From Candidatus Melainabacteria bacterium (GTDB lineage: Bacteria > Cyanobacteriota > Vampirovibrionia > 2-02-FULL-35-15): 64,000 nucleotides of DNA. The translations under genes and the position numbers were made by a program. Under the pieces are notes generated by a model that was given only the letters and a program-made list of their open reading frames with translations, was not told the origin of the DNA and ran no database searches. Positions 8,883 to 18,479 of this stretch are shown here, one piece after another; the first letter of the stretch is position 1; each line of letters opens with the position of its first letter. Where the stretch lies: contig JAHFBF010000002.1 of NCBI GenBank assembly GCA_023250195.1, positions 186,001 to 250,000 on the forward strand, read 5' to 3'.

Positions 8883-9607
8883 TTGATTGCTATATGAATA
8901 GCTACCGCACCACCAAGAAGATTCTTAAAATAACAGTTCTTAAATCCGGTTTTTAAAATCAAATTTTTTAATTCTTCCTGCTTGTACCAGGTCTTAAGAG
9001 AGAGTGGAAGATAAGTATAAGCTTCTTTATTTTTTGCAAATACTTCGCCTAATTTAGGAATTAAATTATCAAAATAAGAAAAATAGACCTTTTGCCATAA
9101 ATTATTGACAGGATAACCAAGATCAATACAGGCAAATACTCCACCGGGTTTTAAAAGCCCAAATATACTGCTCAGGCATTGCTCTTTATTTATAAGGTTT
9201 CTAAGACCAAATCCCATAGTAACAATGTCAAATGACCAGGAATAGAACGGTAAGTTTTCAGAGTCTGCTGATAGAAAATCAATATTTTCAATTTTTAACT
9301 TTTTAATTTTATCTTTTGCAAGATTAAGCATTTCAGGACAATTGTCGACACAGGTTATTTTTATTTCAGGAACCATAGTGCTTAAAATTATTGCCAGATC
9401 GCCTGTTCCAGAACATAAATCCAGCGCTGATTTAGGAGTATCTAACGCAGATAATGCCAGAGCAATGGTTTTTTTCTTCCAATTATTATGTAACCCAAAG
9501 GTCATCAAGTTATTTAAAAGATCATATCTTTCAGCAATTGCAGCAAACATTTGGTTTACATATAATGCTTTGTCATTAGTTGTTGATTTTTCTATTGCTT
9601 CTGTCAT
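8879..9607 (-). CDS. ubiE: demethylmenaquinone/ubiquinone methyltransferase
   Basis: KALYVNQMFAAIAERYDLLNNLMTFGLHNNWKKKTI...ALDLCSGTGDLAI...DNCPEMLNLAKDK...MGFGLRNL. Confidence 0.93.
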   Translation of the reverse strand: MTEAIEKSTTNDKALYVNQMFAAIAERYDLLNNLMTFGLHNNWKKKTIALALSALDTPKSALDLCSGTGDLAIILSTMVPEIKITCVDNCPEMLNLAKDKIKKLKIENIDFLSADSENLPFYSWSFDIVTMGFGLRNLINKEQCLSSIFGLLKPGGVFACIDLGYPVNNLWQKVYFSYFDNLIPKLGEVFAKNKEAYTYLPLSLKTWYKQEELKNLILKTGFKNCYFKNLLGGAVAIHIAIK

Positions 9608-9614
9608 ATTTTGT

Positions 9615-9790
9615 AGAAGTTATGCAGTTACTGCCTGGCTAATGTAACACATCCAAGCAAACAACTTATAAGGTAAGATTTTATACGATTTACTCGGTAA
9701 AATCTGTACAATGTTATAAAAGGCAGACTAGGAGCACTTTGCAAAGCCCGACAAGCGAAGAATGAGCAAGGAGGGCGGTAGATAGAAACA
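9615..9790 (+). promoter_or_regulatory. structured leader element upstream of TPR gene
   Basis: GTTACTGCCTGGCTAATGTAAC, then AGATTTTA(T)ACGATTTACTCGGTAAAATCT (9676-9705), then CACTTTGCAAAGCCCGACAAGCGAAGAATGAGCAAGGAGGGCGGTAGATAGAAA; homologous to the queF leader. Confidence 0.65.
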
Positions 9791-9916
9791 TTATCTACTA
9801 GAACCAGACAGATATTACATGGCAATTTATAATGTAAACGATTTGTTTCGTCTTAGTTGGGCAAATTCGATCCTGGGAATATATATAATAGACGAAAATT
9901 GCAGCCATATAAAAAA

Positions 9917-10657
9917 ATGCATGAACCTGACTTTATAGATAAAAAAATTTCCAAAGCCTTTAACTTTATTAATGAAGATAAATTTAATAAAGCTGAACAA
10001 ATTATTGAAGATTTATTAAATGCCTCTAAACTAAAAGAAAATTTGAAAACCAGGCATTTTCAAAATATTGCTGATATCTGTTTGACACTTGGGAAATTTG
10101 ATTTAGCAAGAGATATATATGTTAAAGCGGATAATCCCTCTGGAGCAGCCTTTGCACTAATAATATTAAAAGAAATTCAAGAAGCGAAAAAAATACTGCT
10201 TAGTAGTCCGGATTCAGCAGCAAAGTTCTGGTGCGAATTTTTAATAGAGTTGTTTTCGGGAAATAAAGACATTCACGAGTCTCCATCTTTTTTTACGATT
10301 AGAAATTTTCTGGAATTAACAGTCTATTCACTGCTTAGAGCCGGGAATCAAGATTATATTAAGCTGCTTATTGAACACTTGAATAAATTACTTGATATAA
10401 ATCAGGATAGTGAGAAATTTATTGGTTATGCGTATTTTCACTTTGGTGATCTTGACAGGGCTGTATCCTTTTTAAATAGTGCAATTAAAAGAAATTCTTA
10501 TGATGGTGAAATATACTTTACGTTAGGGCAATTATATCTGCAGAAAGGTTCTGTGTATGGTGCATTAGCAATGCTTGAAAATGCTCATTTATTATTGCCG
10601 GATCATGCCCCGACTAAAGAACTGCTGGACAAAACAAAATCAGTCAGTGAAGCATAG
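9917..10657 (+). CDS. TPR-repeat protein
   Basis: FIGYAYFHFGDLDRAVSFLNSAIKRNSYDGEIYFTLGQLYLQKGSVYGALAMLENAHLLLPDHAP; ATG 9917 preferred over TTG 9857. Confidence 0.7.
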   Translation: MHEPDFIDKKISKAFNFINEDKFNKAEQIIEDLLNASKLKENLKTRHFQNIADICLTLGKFDLARDIYVKADNPSGAAFALIILKEIQEAKKILLSSPDSAAKFWCEFLIELFSGNKDIHESPSFFTIRNFLELTVYSLLRAGNQDYIKLLIEHLNKLLDINQDSEKFIGYAYFHFGDLDRAVSFLNSAIKRNSYDGEIYFTLGQLYLQKGSVYGALAMLENAHLLLPDHAPTKELLDKTKSVSEA

Positions 10658-11559
10658 TCACAGATGTTGTAACAGTTAATAGCAGGATTAATTTTTTTTA
10701 CAAGCCCGGTTAAAATTTTGCCGGATCCAATTTCAATTACAGTATCAATTCCACTATCTGCAAGATTATTGATTGTCTGAGTCCATAAAACTGATGAGGT
10801 CATTTGTTTCTTGATTTTTTCTTTTATCTGTATTGTATCTGTACAGGGTTTACCATCTACATTTTGAAAAATTGGAATACTGGCATTGGAAGTACTTTGT
10901 AATTTATCAAGCTCTTTTGTGAATTCTTTTGATGGTATATCCATAAGAGGTGAATGAAATGCTCCGCTTACAGGCAAAATAATTATTTTGCCACCTGATG
11001 ATTTGACTGTTGGTACCATTTCTTCAATGGCTGCTTTTTCGCCGGAAATTACCAGTTGTGTTGGAGTATTATAGTTTGCAATTACAATCTTATTTTTAAG
11101 ATTATTAGTACTTAATAGACTTTCAACCTGTTCTTTTGTAAGGTTTAACACAGCGGCCATAGAACCTGGAGGAGCATTTTGCATAAGGCTTCCGCGTACT
11201 GCAACTATTTTTATTAAATCATCAAGTGATAGTAGTCCGCAGAACCAGAGTGCTGTAAATTCTCCCAGACTATGCCCACAGCATGCACTTGGAATAAAGT
11301 CCAGATTTTTCTTTTTCAATTCGTCTTTTAATAAAAGTGTTAGTAAAGCCGAAACAATAACAAGAGATGGCTGAGTATTTTTAGTCTGATTTAATTCAGT
11401 TTCTGGTCCACGTAAAAATACTTCACTGATTTTTCTTCCTGTTATGCTGTCAACCTTATCAAATAATTCTCTGGCAAGTGGACTTTTTTCAAGCAAATCC
11501 AGCCCCATACCAACTTTTTGTGAGCCCTGTCCGGGAAATAAAACAGCAAATTTCTTCAT
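10603..11559 (-). CDS. fabD: malonyl CoA-acyl carrier protein transacylase
   Basis: FAVLFPGQGSQKVGMGLDLLEKS...CCGHSLGEFTALWFCGLLSLDDL...GAFHSPLM. Confidence 0.96.
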   Translation of the reverse strand: MKKFAVLFPGQGSQKVGMGLDLLEKSPLARELFDKVDSITGRKISEVFLRGPETELNQTKNTQPSLVIVSALLTLLLKDELKKKNLDFIPSACCGHSLGEFTALWFCGLLSLDDLIKIVAVRGSLMQNAPPGSMAAVLNLTKEQVESLLSTNNLKNKIVIANYNTPTQLVISGEKAAIEEMVPTVKSSGGKIIILPVSGAFHSPLMDIPSKEFTKELDKLQSTSNASIPIFQNVDGKPCTDTIQIKEKIKKQMTSSVLWTQTINNLADSGIDTVIEIGSGKILTGLVKKINPAINCYNICDYASLTDFVLSSSSLVGA

Positions 11560-11565
11560 TATTTA

Positions 11566-13419
11566 TTAGCCATTAATTTTATTGGAATCCTTTACTACTT
11601 TTATCATTTCTAAAAGAATATTTGACTCCTCATCAGTATCCTTACAGTCTTTTAACATCTCGGCAAGAGATGTTAGTTTTTGTTTATTTGTAACCCACCA
11701 TTTTATCCATTCCTTTGCTTCAGATAAAATTTTTATTTTGTTCCTGGAATAATTTAAAGTAAGATCAGATTCGATTCGCCAGGCAAGATCGGAAACAGTA
11801 GTCATTATATGCCTGTACTCGTTAAACTCCTGAACTAATTTATTTATAACTTCATCAGCAGTAATTTCTTCCTGTGAAATATTATCTAAGAAATCCTTAA
11901 CTAATTGATGTTTTTCATCAATAAACTGAATTTCATTCAGCTCATTTTTGATTTGTTTACTGCTGTATGGAAATGAACTTACATATAAAGTAAGAAGCTC
12001 AATCTCAGCATGTTTAAACCTTTCTGTTGAATGCATGGTATACAGCTCTTCGTTATTATTTAAAGCAGGAGTTGATTTTTGACCTCTGATAAATTTTTTC
12101 TTTACAATGCGTGATTTGTCTTTTACTTTAAGATTTAATAACTCTTCTTCAATACCTAATTTATGAGAGATGTACTTAATGCAGTCATTTTGTTCCAGTG
12201 GATCTTTCCAGTCAAGAATGATCTGCAAAATTTCATCCAGAACAGATTTTTTTTCAAAATCACTTTGAATAGAAGTATATTGTTTTATTGCATTATCAAA
12301 TATAAAATAAATTAATTTTTGAGCACTTTCAATTTTGGTTTTTACTGCAGGCAGGTTATTTGCTTTTAAAGCTTCATCCAGATCCTTTGCACCTAAATCA
12401 GACACAACTCTTATATCAAGTGAAACGTAATTTTCAGGACTGTTTATCAGTCTAAAAATACTCTCAACTGCTTTTTTACCCGCATTGTCAGAATCCATAC
12501 AAAGACAGACTTTCTTAGTCTCTGTATATTTTCCAAGTAATCTTGCCTGATGAGGAGTCAGTGCAGTACCAAGAGTAGCAACTGTATTTAACAGCCCATG
12601 ATTATGTGCTGAAATTACATCAAAATACCCTTCAGTTAAAATCACATAACCGGATTTTTTAATTTCATCTTTTGCACAATTTAAACCATATAAAATACTT
12701 CCTTTGTTAAAAACAAGTGTTTCAGGCGAATTGAGATATTTTGGTTCTTCATTTGTTATTGTTCTGCCACCAAAACCAATTACTTTATTGTTTTCATTAA
12801 ATATAGGAATTATAATTCTGTTTCTGAACCTGTCGTAATAACCGCTTGAATTTTCTCTTGGTACAAATAAGCCTGAAGCAATAATTAATTCCTGAGTGTA
12901 TTGTTTGTCTTTCGAAAGATGTAATAATAATGAATCCCAGCGATCAAGCGCAAAACCAATCTCATATTTTTCAATAAGTTCCTGGGAAAACCCTCTTATA
13001 TTTGTAAGATAATTTAAGGCTGGTCCACTCTCTGAGAACAAATTCTTTTTAAAAAAATCTAAAGCAACTCTGTTGACTTCATGTAACTGATTTTTAATCT
13101 GGGTTTCCGGCTTATTTTCATCCCCATACTCAACTTTAAAACCATATTTTGCAGCAATGTCTACTATAGCTTCTGACCATTTTTTCTTTGTTATCTGGGA
13201 ATAAAAATAAATCACATCGCCGCCGGTTCCACATGAAAAACATTTAAAGATACCCTTGTCAGGGTTTATATGCATTGAGGGATTGTGATCATTGTGAAAA
13301 GGACATAAAGCTACATACCCGCGTCCTGATTTTTTTATAGATATATGTTCTGAAATAAGTTCATGTATTGGTATTTGAGATTTAATTTGAGAGATAAGTT
13401 CTTGAAAATTTTTTATCAT
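11566..13419 (-). CDS. dnaG: DNA primase
   Basis: YVALCPFHNDHNPSMHINPDKGIFKCFSCGTGGDVIYFY...VILTEGYFDVISAHNHG...MDSDNAGKKA. Confidence 0.98.
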   Translation of the reverse strand: MIKNFQELISQIKSQIPIHELISEHISIKKSGRGYVALCPFHNDHNPSMHINPDKGIFKCFSCGTGGDVIYFYSQITKKKWSEAIVDIAAKYGFKVEYGDENKPETQIKNQLHEVNRVALDFFKKNLFSESGPALNYLTNIRGFSQELIEKYEIGFALDRWDSLLLHLSKDKQYTQELIIASGLFVPRENSSGYYDRFRNRIIIPIFNENNKVIGFGGRTITNEEPKYLNSPETLVFNKGSILYGLNCAKDEIKKSGYVILTEGYFDVISAHNHGLLNTVATLGTALTPHQARLLGKYTETKKVCLCMDSDNAGKKAVESIFRLINSPENYVSLDIRVVSDLGAKDLDEALKANNLPAVKTKIESAQKLIYFIFDNAIKQYTSIQSDFEKKSVLDEILQIILDWKDPLEQNDCIKYISHKLGIEEELLNLKVKDKSRIVKKKFIRGQKSTPALNNNEELYTMHSTERFKHAEIELLTLYVSSFPYSSKQIKNELNEIQFIDEKHQLVKDFLDNISQEEITADEVINKLVQEFNEYRHIMTTVSDLAWRIESDLTLNYSRNKIKILSEAKEWIKWWVTNKQKLTSLAEMLKDCKDTDEESNILLEMIKVVKDSNKING

Positions 13420-13581
13420 GATTTCTAATGTATAAAATGTTTTAATATTATGAAAGCGCGATTAATGCGACTCTTTAGCTATCTTATGGTATTTCACCGA
13501 CACTATCAAGACCCGTCTCTTCTTTTTTTAATAGCGCAAAACAAGTTTGCGCTTCCTTCTGTTGCTCCTTCACACAGGATC

Positions 13582-13609
13582 GGCTTTGCCGGATGAACCG
13601 GACAAAGCC
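13582..13609 (-). repeat. leader hairpin family, copy upstream of dnaG
   Basis: Minus strand GGCTTTG(T)CCGG-TTCAT-CCGGCAAAGCC, followed by a second hairpin AGCGCAAA-CTTG-TTTTGCGCT. Confidence 0.75.
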
Positions 13610-13628
13610 TTAAAGTCATGAATTCGTG

Positions 13629-14672
13629 TTAAGGGATTTCTCCTATACTGCTAAGCCCTGTTTCTTCTTTTAGTGATAGCATTATATTCATATTTTGGAC
13701 TGCCTGACCGGATGCACCTTTAACCATATTGTCGATTGCACTAATTAAGATTAACCTGTTAGTTCTTTCGTCTTTTATTGGAGTTATATGACAAAAGTTT
13801 GTATATTTTACATTCTTTGTATTAGCATAGGTGGTTCCAGGTAAGACCTTAACGAATTTTTCATTTTTATAATAATCTGTGTAAAGTTTGTAAATTTCTT
13901 CCTGGGTTAAACTTTTTTTCCACTTACCAGCTAAATTAACATAAATAGTGCTTAGTATCCCCCTGCTTATTGGCAATAAATGTGGAGAAAAAATTACATT
14001 AAATTTTTCAGCAAAACCTGAAAGAGCACGTAACTCATTTTCAATTTCAGGGATGTGTCTGTGTTTTCCGGCAAGATTATACGGCACAAATGATTCATTT
14101 ATTTCACAGAATTGTAATTCCTGCTTTAGCTGTTTTCCCGCGCCGCTAACACCTGATTTTGAATCAATGATTATTGAATTTAAATCAATAATTTTATTTT
14201 TAATAGCAGGTGCAAGTGCAAGAATTGCAGATGTAGGATAACAGCCTGGATTTGCAATCACTCTTGAAGTTTTTATTTCTGCTCTGCGAATTTCGGGAAG
14301 CCCATATGCAATTTTTAAATCCTGTTTTTTGCCTAATGGGATATTTTTCTTTAATCTGAAATCGGTACTTAAATCTATAACTTTTATATTATTATTTTTG
14401 CTTAAAAGTTTTGGCACAAACTCACAGGCAAAACCATTTGGAGTAGCACAAAAAACAATGTCACAGCTTGCTGAGATATCTTTCAAATCAACAGGTTTAA
14501 GTCTCTCCTCAAGTCTTCCTAAGAAGTTTGGGTAAACCTCATAGAAATATTTTCCTGCATGCTGTTCGGAAGATAAATAATTAATTTCTACCTCTGGATG
14601 ATCTAAAAGAAGTTTGGTAAGGATTACACCTGTATAACCTGTTGCACCTAATACTCCAACTCTTGCTTTCAT
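13629..14672 (-). CDS. argC: N-acetyl-gamma-glutamyl-phosphate reductase
   Basis: RVGVLGATGYTGVILTKLLLDHPEVEI...VIANPGCYPTSAILALAP...SGVSGAGK. Confidence 0.97.
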   Translation of the reverse strand: MKARVGVLGATGYTGVILTKLLLDHPEVEINYLSSEQHAGKYFYEVYPNFLGRLEERLKPVDLKDISASCDIVFCATPNGFACEFVPKLLSKNNNIKVIDLSTDFRLKKNIPLGKKQDLKIAYGLPEIRRAEIKTSRVIANPGCYPTSAILALAPAIKNKIIDLNSIIIDSKSGVSGAGKQLKQELQFCEINESFVPYNLAGKHRHIPEIENELRALSGFAEKFNVIFSPHLLPISRGILSTIYVNLAGKWKKSLTQEEIYKLYTDYYKNEKFVKVLPGTTYANTKNVKYTNFCHITPIKDERTNRLILISAIDNMVKGASGQAVQNMNIMLSLKEETGLSSIGEIP

Positions 14673-14736
14673 GAGAAATATTTTAGCAAATAAAGAAGAC
14701 AGGGAGTGTTAAGCAAAACTGGGTAGAACAAGTTAC

Positions 14737-14816
14737 GTCGTTCCGAGGAGCAAAGCGACGTGGGAATCTCCTAACGTTATGAGATTGCCACGCCTTCTTC
14801 AAAGGCTCGCAATGAC
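14737..14816. repeat. REP-like palindromic repeat
   Basis: GTCGTTCCGAGGAGCAAAGCGACGTGGGAATCTC...GAGATTGCCACGCC...GGCTCGCAATGACG; same family as 861-955. Confidence 0.8.
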
Positions 14817-14856
14817 GTTACCCGGAATATTGAAGACATAAGTTAAAATAAAAGCC

Positions 14857-15630
14857 ATGACTGAACACAATAACTGCTATCTAAATGAAATATATTCAGC
14901 AATTCAGGGTGAAGGTCCCTTTGTCGGGATTCGTCAGATATTTGTAAGGTTCAGCGCTTGTGATTTACGCTGCACATGGTGTGATACGCCGGATAGTCTG
15001 GTAAGAACTGAGTTGTGTTCAATGGAAGATGGTGCCGGTACAAGGAAATTTCACAAAGTCAAAAATCCTCTAAATGATAATACCCTTTTATCACATATTA
15101 AACTATTACTACCAGAATTACATCACAGTATTTCCTTAACAGGGGGAGAGCCTCTTTTGCAATGTGATTTTTTAAATAATTTTCTTCCTCTTTTAAAAAA
15201 AAGAATTCGACTTCCTGTTTATCTGGAGACAGGCGGTCATAGACCGAAAGAATTAAGCAAAATAGTTAATCTTTTGGATTTTATTTCAATGGATTTTAAG
15301 CTGCCTTCTTCAGCGAATACCGGAATCCTGTGGGATAAACATAAAGAGTTTTTAGAAATATCTTTAAAAGCAAAAAATCTTCAAAGCGTCTGGGTGAAAA
15401 TTGTGATTACAGAAGATACTCTATCGGATGAGTTGATTCATTCGATTAATATAATAAAATCTGTTTATCCGAAAAATAATTTGGAAATATTCCTTCAACC
15501 AGTCACTGAAATAAATAATACAGGTCCACCGGACGAATTAAAACTATTAAATATTCAAAGAGATCTCTTGAAAATCTATCCAAAAATTCGGGTAACTCCA
15601 CAGGTGCATAAACTTATTGGGCAGAGATAG
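14857..15630 (+). CDS. queE: 7-carboxy-7-deazaguanine synthase (radical SAM)
   Basis: YLNEIYSAIQGEGPFVGIRQIFVRFSACDLRCTWCDTPDS...ISLTGGEPLLQ. Confidence 0.95.
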   Translation: MTEHNNCYLNEIYSAIQGEGPFVGIRQIFVRFSACDLRCTWCDTPDSLVRTELCSMEDGAGTRKFHKVKNPLNDNTLLSHIKLLLPELHHSISLTGGEPLLQCDFLNNFLPLLKKRIRLPVYLETGGHRPKELSKIVNLLDFISMDFKLPSSANTGILWDKHKEFLEISLKAKNLQSVWVKIVITEDTLSDELIHSINIIKSVYPKNNLEIFLQPVTEINNTGPPDELKLLNIQRDLLKIYPKIRVTPQVHKLIGQR

Positions 15631-15643
15631 CTTTCACGTCATT

Positions 15644-15848
15644 GGAGCTCATCTCAAAACTCTGTCTATGGGATTAGCTATTTTTCTGACAAAATAGAAA
15701 GAGTGAAAGTAACTTGTCATTCCCGCGAAAGCGGGAATCCAGTATCGGTACCAGTCTTGTCTGGATTCCCTGGTCGAGCCAGGGAATGACATTGTTGACT
15801 TTATGCTGAAAAATGTTGCATTTCCATAGTGGTAGTTTTGAGATAGCC
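15644..15848. repeat. composite MITE-like repeat, second copy
   Basis: GGAGCTCATCTCAAAAC ... TTTTGAGATAGCC ends with inner palindrome 15716-15790; compare 5985-6192. Confidence 0.7.
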
Positions 15849-15850
15849 TC

Positions 15851-15966
15851 TTGCGAGGAGACTCGAAGAGTCGACCCGCTCCGACTTGTCTGAGACGAGG
15901 CGAGCGCGGCAATCTGATAACGTTAAGTGATTGCCACGTCGCTGCTTTGCAGCTTCTCGCAATGAC
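15851..15966. repeat. REP-like palindromic repeat abutting the composite repeat
   Basis: TTGCGAGGAGACTCGAAG...GGCAATCTGATAACG...TGATTGCCACGTCGCTGC...TTCTCGCAATGAC. Confidence 0.75.
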
Positions 15967-15982
15967 ACGGGGTCGTTATACT

Positions 15983-16915
15983 TTAATTCCTTGGAGTAAC
16001 CTTAATTTCAAAATCAGACTTTACCGCCATTATTCCAAAATATAAAGGTGGTTCTTCAATAGACACTTTAATTTTTACTATTTGATCATTTTTGTAATCC
16101 TGCCCAAAAAGAAAACTTGCCTGTTCACTTGTAAAGGGGTCAGTCAGTGCATTTGTAGTAAAGTTACCACTTATAGGCAGGGTTCTGCTTGCTGATTTTA
16201 ACTGTGAAAAATGATCTAGAAATAAGTTGTTTGATGGACTTCCTGCACTGCTTGATGAAGAGGATCCAAGAGATGAGGAGCCAGGAGTAGTACTACTGTT
16301 TGTTTCAGGTAATGAAGCAGTAAAGTTTTGACCTAAGGATTTAATAAATTCATCATCTTCTGGAAGTGTAGATTTGGATATTTCTAAAACAGGAGGCAGG
16401 AATGGCCAGTTTTTTTCTCTATCTTCCGTATAGACTTTACTTTGACTCTTGAATTTTATGGATTTTAAAATCAAATATTCAGAGGCTTTCCGGATTTTTC
16501 TTGAATATACTTCCTCAAAAGTTTGCTTGGGCTTTGCATAATAATATAAAATGTAGTCATATCCGATAACATCACCAGTTGATTCATAAAATACCGGTTT
16601 TGTAAAATAAATAAAGGGTGAGCTGTCTTTTACATCATCTGGAAATGGAATACCAAATGATGTTCCTCTGCCTATATTTATTCTGCTTTTATTTGCATCT
16701 ATTAAATCATCGGATAATATCCTAACCGCTAATCTGGCTTTCACCTGTGATAAGCCTCTTGAATAACTCTGATAAAAGAATTTCCAGCCATTGTTTGAAT
16801 ATGCGTATAAAAGTCCCATGACTATACCAAGAACAGCTAGAACAGCCATAGTTTCTATTAAGCTGTAACCATTTGGTTTTCTTTTATAGCTCAAGGTAAG
16901 AAATTTCTTTAGCAT
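15983..16915 (-). CDS. prepilin-type N-terminal methylation domain protein (pseudopilin-like)
   Basis: N-term RKPNGYSLIETMAVLAVLGIVMGLLYAYS (type IV prepilin-like); Ser/Gly-rich linker SSTTPGSSSLGSSSSSSAGS. Confidence 0.8.
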   Translation of the reverse strand: MLKKFLTLSYKRKPNGYSLIETMAVLAVLGIVMGLLYAYSNNGWKFFYQSYSRGLSQVKARLAVRILSDDLIDANKSRINIGRGTSFGIPFPDDVKDSSPFIYFTKPVFYESTGDVIGYDYILYYYAKPKQTFEEVYSRKIRKASEYLILKSIKFKSQSKVYTEDREKNWPFLPPVLEISKSTLPEDDEFIKSLGQNFTASLPETNSSTTPGSSSLGSSSSSSAGSPSNNLFLDHFSQLKSASRTLPISGNFTTNALTDPFTSEQASFLFGQDYKNDQIVKIKVSIEEPPLYFGIMAVKSDFEIKVTPRN

Positions 16916-16990
16916 TTAATATATTTATGTTTACTACTCTTCAGACAAGCTGGAACTTACATCAATTGATTCATTTTATAATATAAGCTT

Positions 16991-17209
16991 ATGAAAAACA
17001 TTTTACTAACAAGTATTCTAACAATAGTTTTAATGCAATTTATTTCTTCGTATGTAGCACCTCCAGAAATACCTAAAAGGCCTACAATTGATGAATTAAA
17101 GAGCTCATTGAGTAATAATTTACAATCAGAAGAGAAAAACACCATAAAAAATAACAAATTAAAAATTAATCAAATAAAAAAACCGATCAAATCAAGTGGA
17201 AAAGAATAA
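16991..17209 (+). CDS. small hypothetical protein with N-terminal hydrophobic segment
   Basis: 72 aa, MKNILLTSILTIVLMQFISSYVAPPE; overlaps coaE start by 14 bp. Confidence 0.45.
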   Translation: MKNILLTSILTIVLMQFISSYVAPPEIPKRPTIDELKSSLSNNLQSEEKNTIKNNKLKINQIKKPIKSSGKE

Positions 17210-17858
17210 TAAAAATACAACCAATACTCCTTATTTAATCGGAGTTACCGGAGGTTTTGGCACAGGAAAAAGTCTGGTGGGAAATATTTTGGAAGAACTG
17301 GGGCTTGTTGTTATTGATACTGATGAAATAGTAAGAAATATTTTAAAAACAAAAAATCAAGTTACTCAAAAAATTCAAAACGAATTTGATGGCAGCATTA
17401 TCAGTAATAAAACTGACGAATACATAAACAGAAAAGCTTTAGCCCACCTGATTTTTAATGATGATTTAAAAAGAAAAAAGCTTGAATCAATTGTGCATCC
17501 TGAAGTTGACAGAGTTCTGAATTGTTTTATTTTGCAGAACAAGAGTGAAGATGTGACTGCAGTTGTAGTTTTAATTCCTTTATTGTTTGAATGTGGGCTG
17601 GAAAATTTCTACAATGAAATCTGGTGCATAACCTGTAACAGTACAACTCAGTCGGAGAGACTGTTGAAAAAAGGATTTACACCAGAAGAAATAAAGCTAA
17701 GAATAGATTCTCAGCTTCCAATAGATATAAAAGCCAAAAAATCTAATTTTATTATTGATAATTCAGGAACCATTAATGAAACAAAACAACAGGTGATCTC
17801 AAGACTTAAAGAACTGGTTCAATTAAACCGTAATCTCCATCTTTCCTTCGATAAATAG
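17196..17858 (+). CDS. coaE: dephospho-CoA kinase
   Basis: YLIGVTGGFGTGKSLVGNILEELGLVVIDTDEIVR...HPEVDRVLN...VVLIPLLFECGLENFYNEIWCITC. Confidence 0.94.
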   Translation: MEKNNKNTTNTPYLIGVTGGFGTGKSLVGNILEELGLVVIDTDEIVRNILKTKNQVTQKIQNEFDGSIISNKTDEYINRKALAHLIFNDDLKRKKLESIVHPEVDRVLNCFILQNKSEDVTAVVVLIPLLFECGLENFYNEIWCITCNSTTQSERLLKKGFTPEEIKLRIDSQLPIDIKAKKSNFIIDNSGTINETKQQVISRLKELVQLNRNLHLSFDK

Positions 17859-18393
17859 TGTTTATCTGATTTGTTTTTGAATTTATAAAAACATAGAAAT
17901 CATGGCTTATAAGATCTAATTGATCGGTGGCTTGTTCAGGGGTTAATGGATGCAAATGGAATTTTTTTGATTTGATTATTTTCCCTTCATAATCATGGTT
18001 ATTGTTGCTGTTTTCAAGCAATACTCCTGTCAATTCAGGATTTGGAAGTGGTCTTTCTTTATGCTGCAGACTTCTATATACCTTATCTTTATATTTATGA
18101 AGCTGTCTTTCTAATTTGTCAGATACAAGATCTATGCTGGCATACATATCTTCACTGGCATGTTCTGAACGAATTATTTTCCCATCAAGAAATATTGTGA
18201 CTTCAGTAATGCTGTCATTTGTAATTCTTGGGTTCTTAGCTGTGCTTAGTTTTACCCTGATATCATGCTCTTTAATAATATGTTCATAGTGCTTCTGTAG
18301 TCTGCTGAACTTTTCATTAACATAATCTTTTAGAGCAGCAGTTAATTCAATATTTTTCCCTTCGATTAAGATTTTCATTTTTATGTAGTGCAA
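17806..18393 (-). CDS. hpf: ribosome hibernation promoting factor (long form)
   Basis: MKILIEGKNIELTAALKDYVNEKFSRLQKHYEHI...KDKVYRSLQHKERP...KKFHLHPLTPEQATDQLDLISHDFYVFINSKTNQINTIYRRKDGDYGLIEP; true start probably the second Met (MKILIEG). Confidence 0.92.
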   Translation of the reverse strand: MHYIKMKILIEGKNIELTAALKDYVNEKFSRLQKHYEHIIKEHDIRVKLSTAKNPRITNDSITEVTIFLDGKIIRSEHASEDMYASIDLVSDKLERQLHKYKDKVYRSLQHKERPLPNPELTGVLLENSNNNHDYEGKIIKSKKFHLHPLTPEQATDQLDLISHDFYVFINSKTNQINTIYRRKDGDYGLIEPVL

Positions 18394-18479
18394 ACTTATT
18401 TTGCACTTCCTCTCTTGTCGTTAATTTCCCCTCAACAGATTAAATTATATCTTATGCTTATCCATGATAAATTATAACT

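Noticed and set aside
9725-9790. c-di-GMP-I (GEMM) riboswitch, because of GCAAAGCC and GGTAGRTAG
   Set aside because: The rest of the GEMM core (GGGCAAACC...GACGCAAAGCC...GGGGTTACCGATGG) is missing; resemblance is limited to short strings
15649-16045. ORFs 15649..15912 - and 15851..16045 +
   Set aside because: Formed by repeat sequence (e.g. MPRSPRLRQVGAGRLFESPRKR), typical repeat-derived false ORFs
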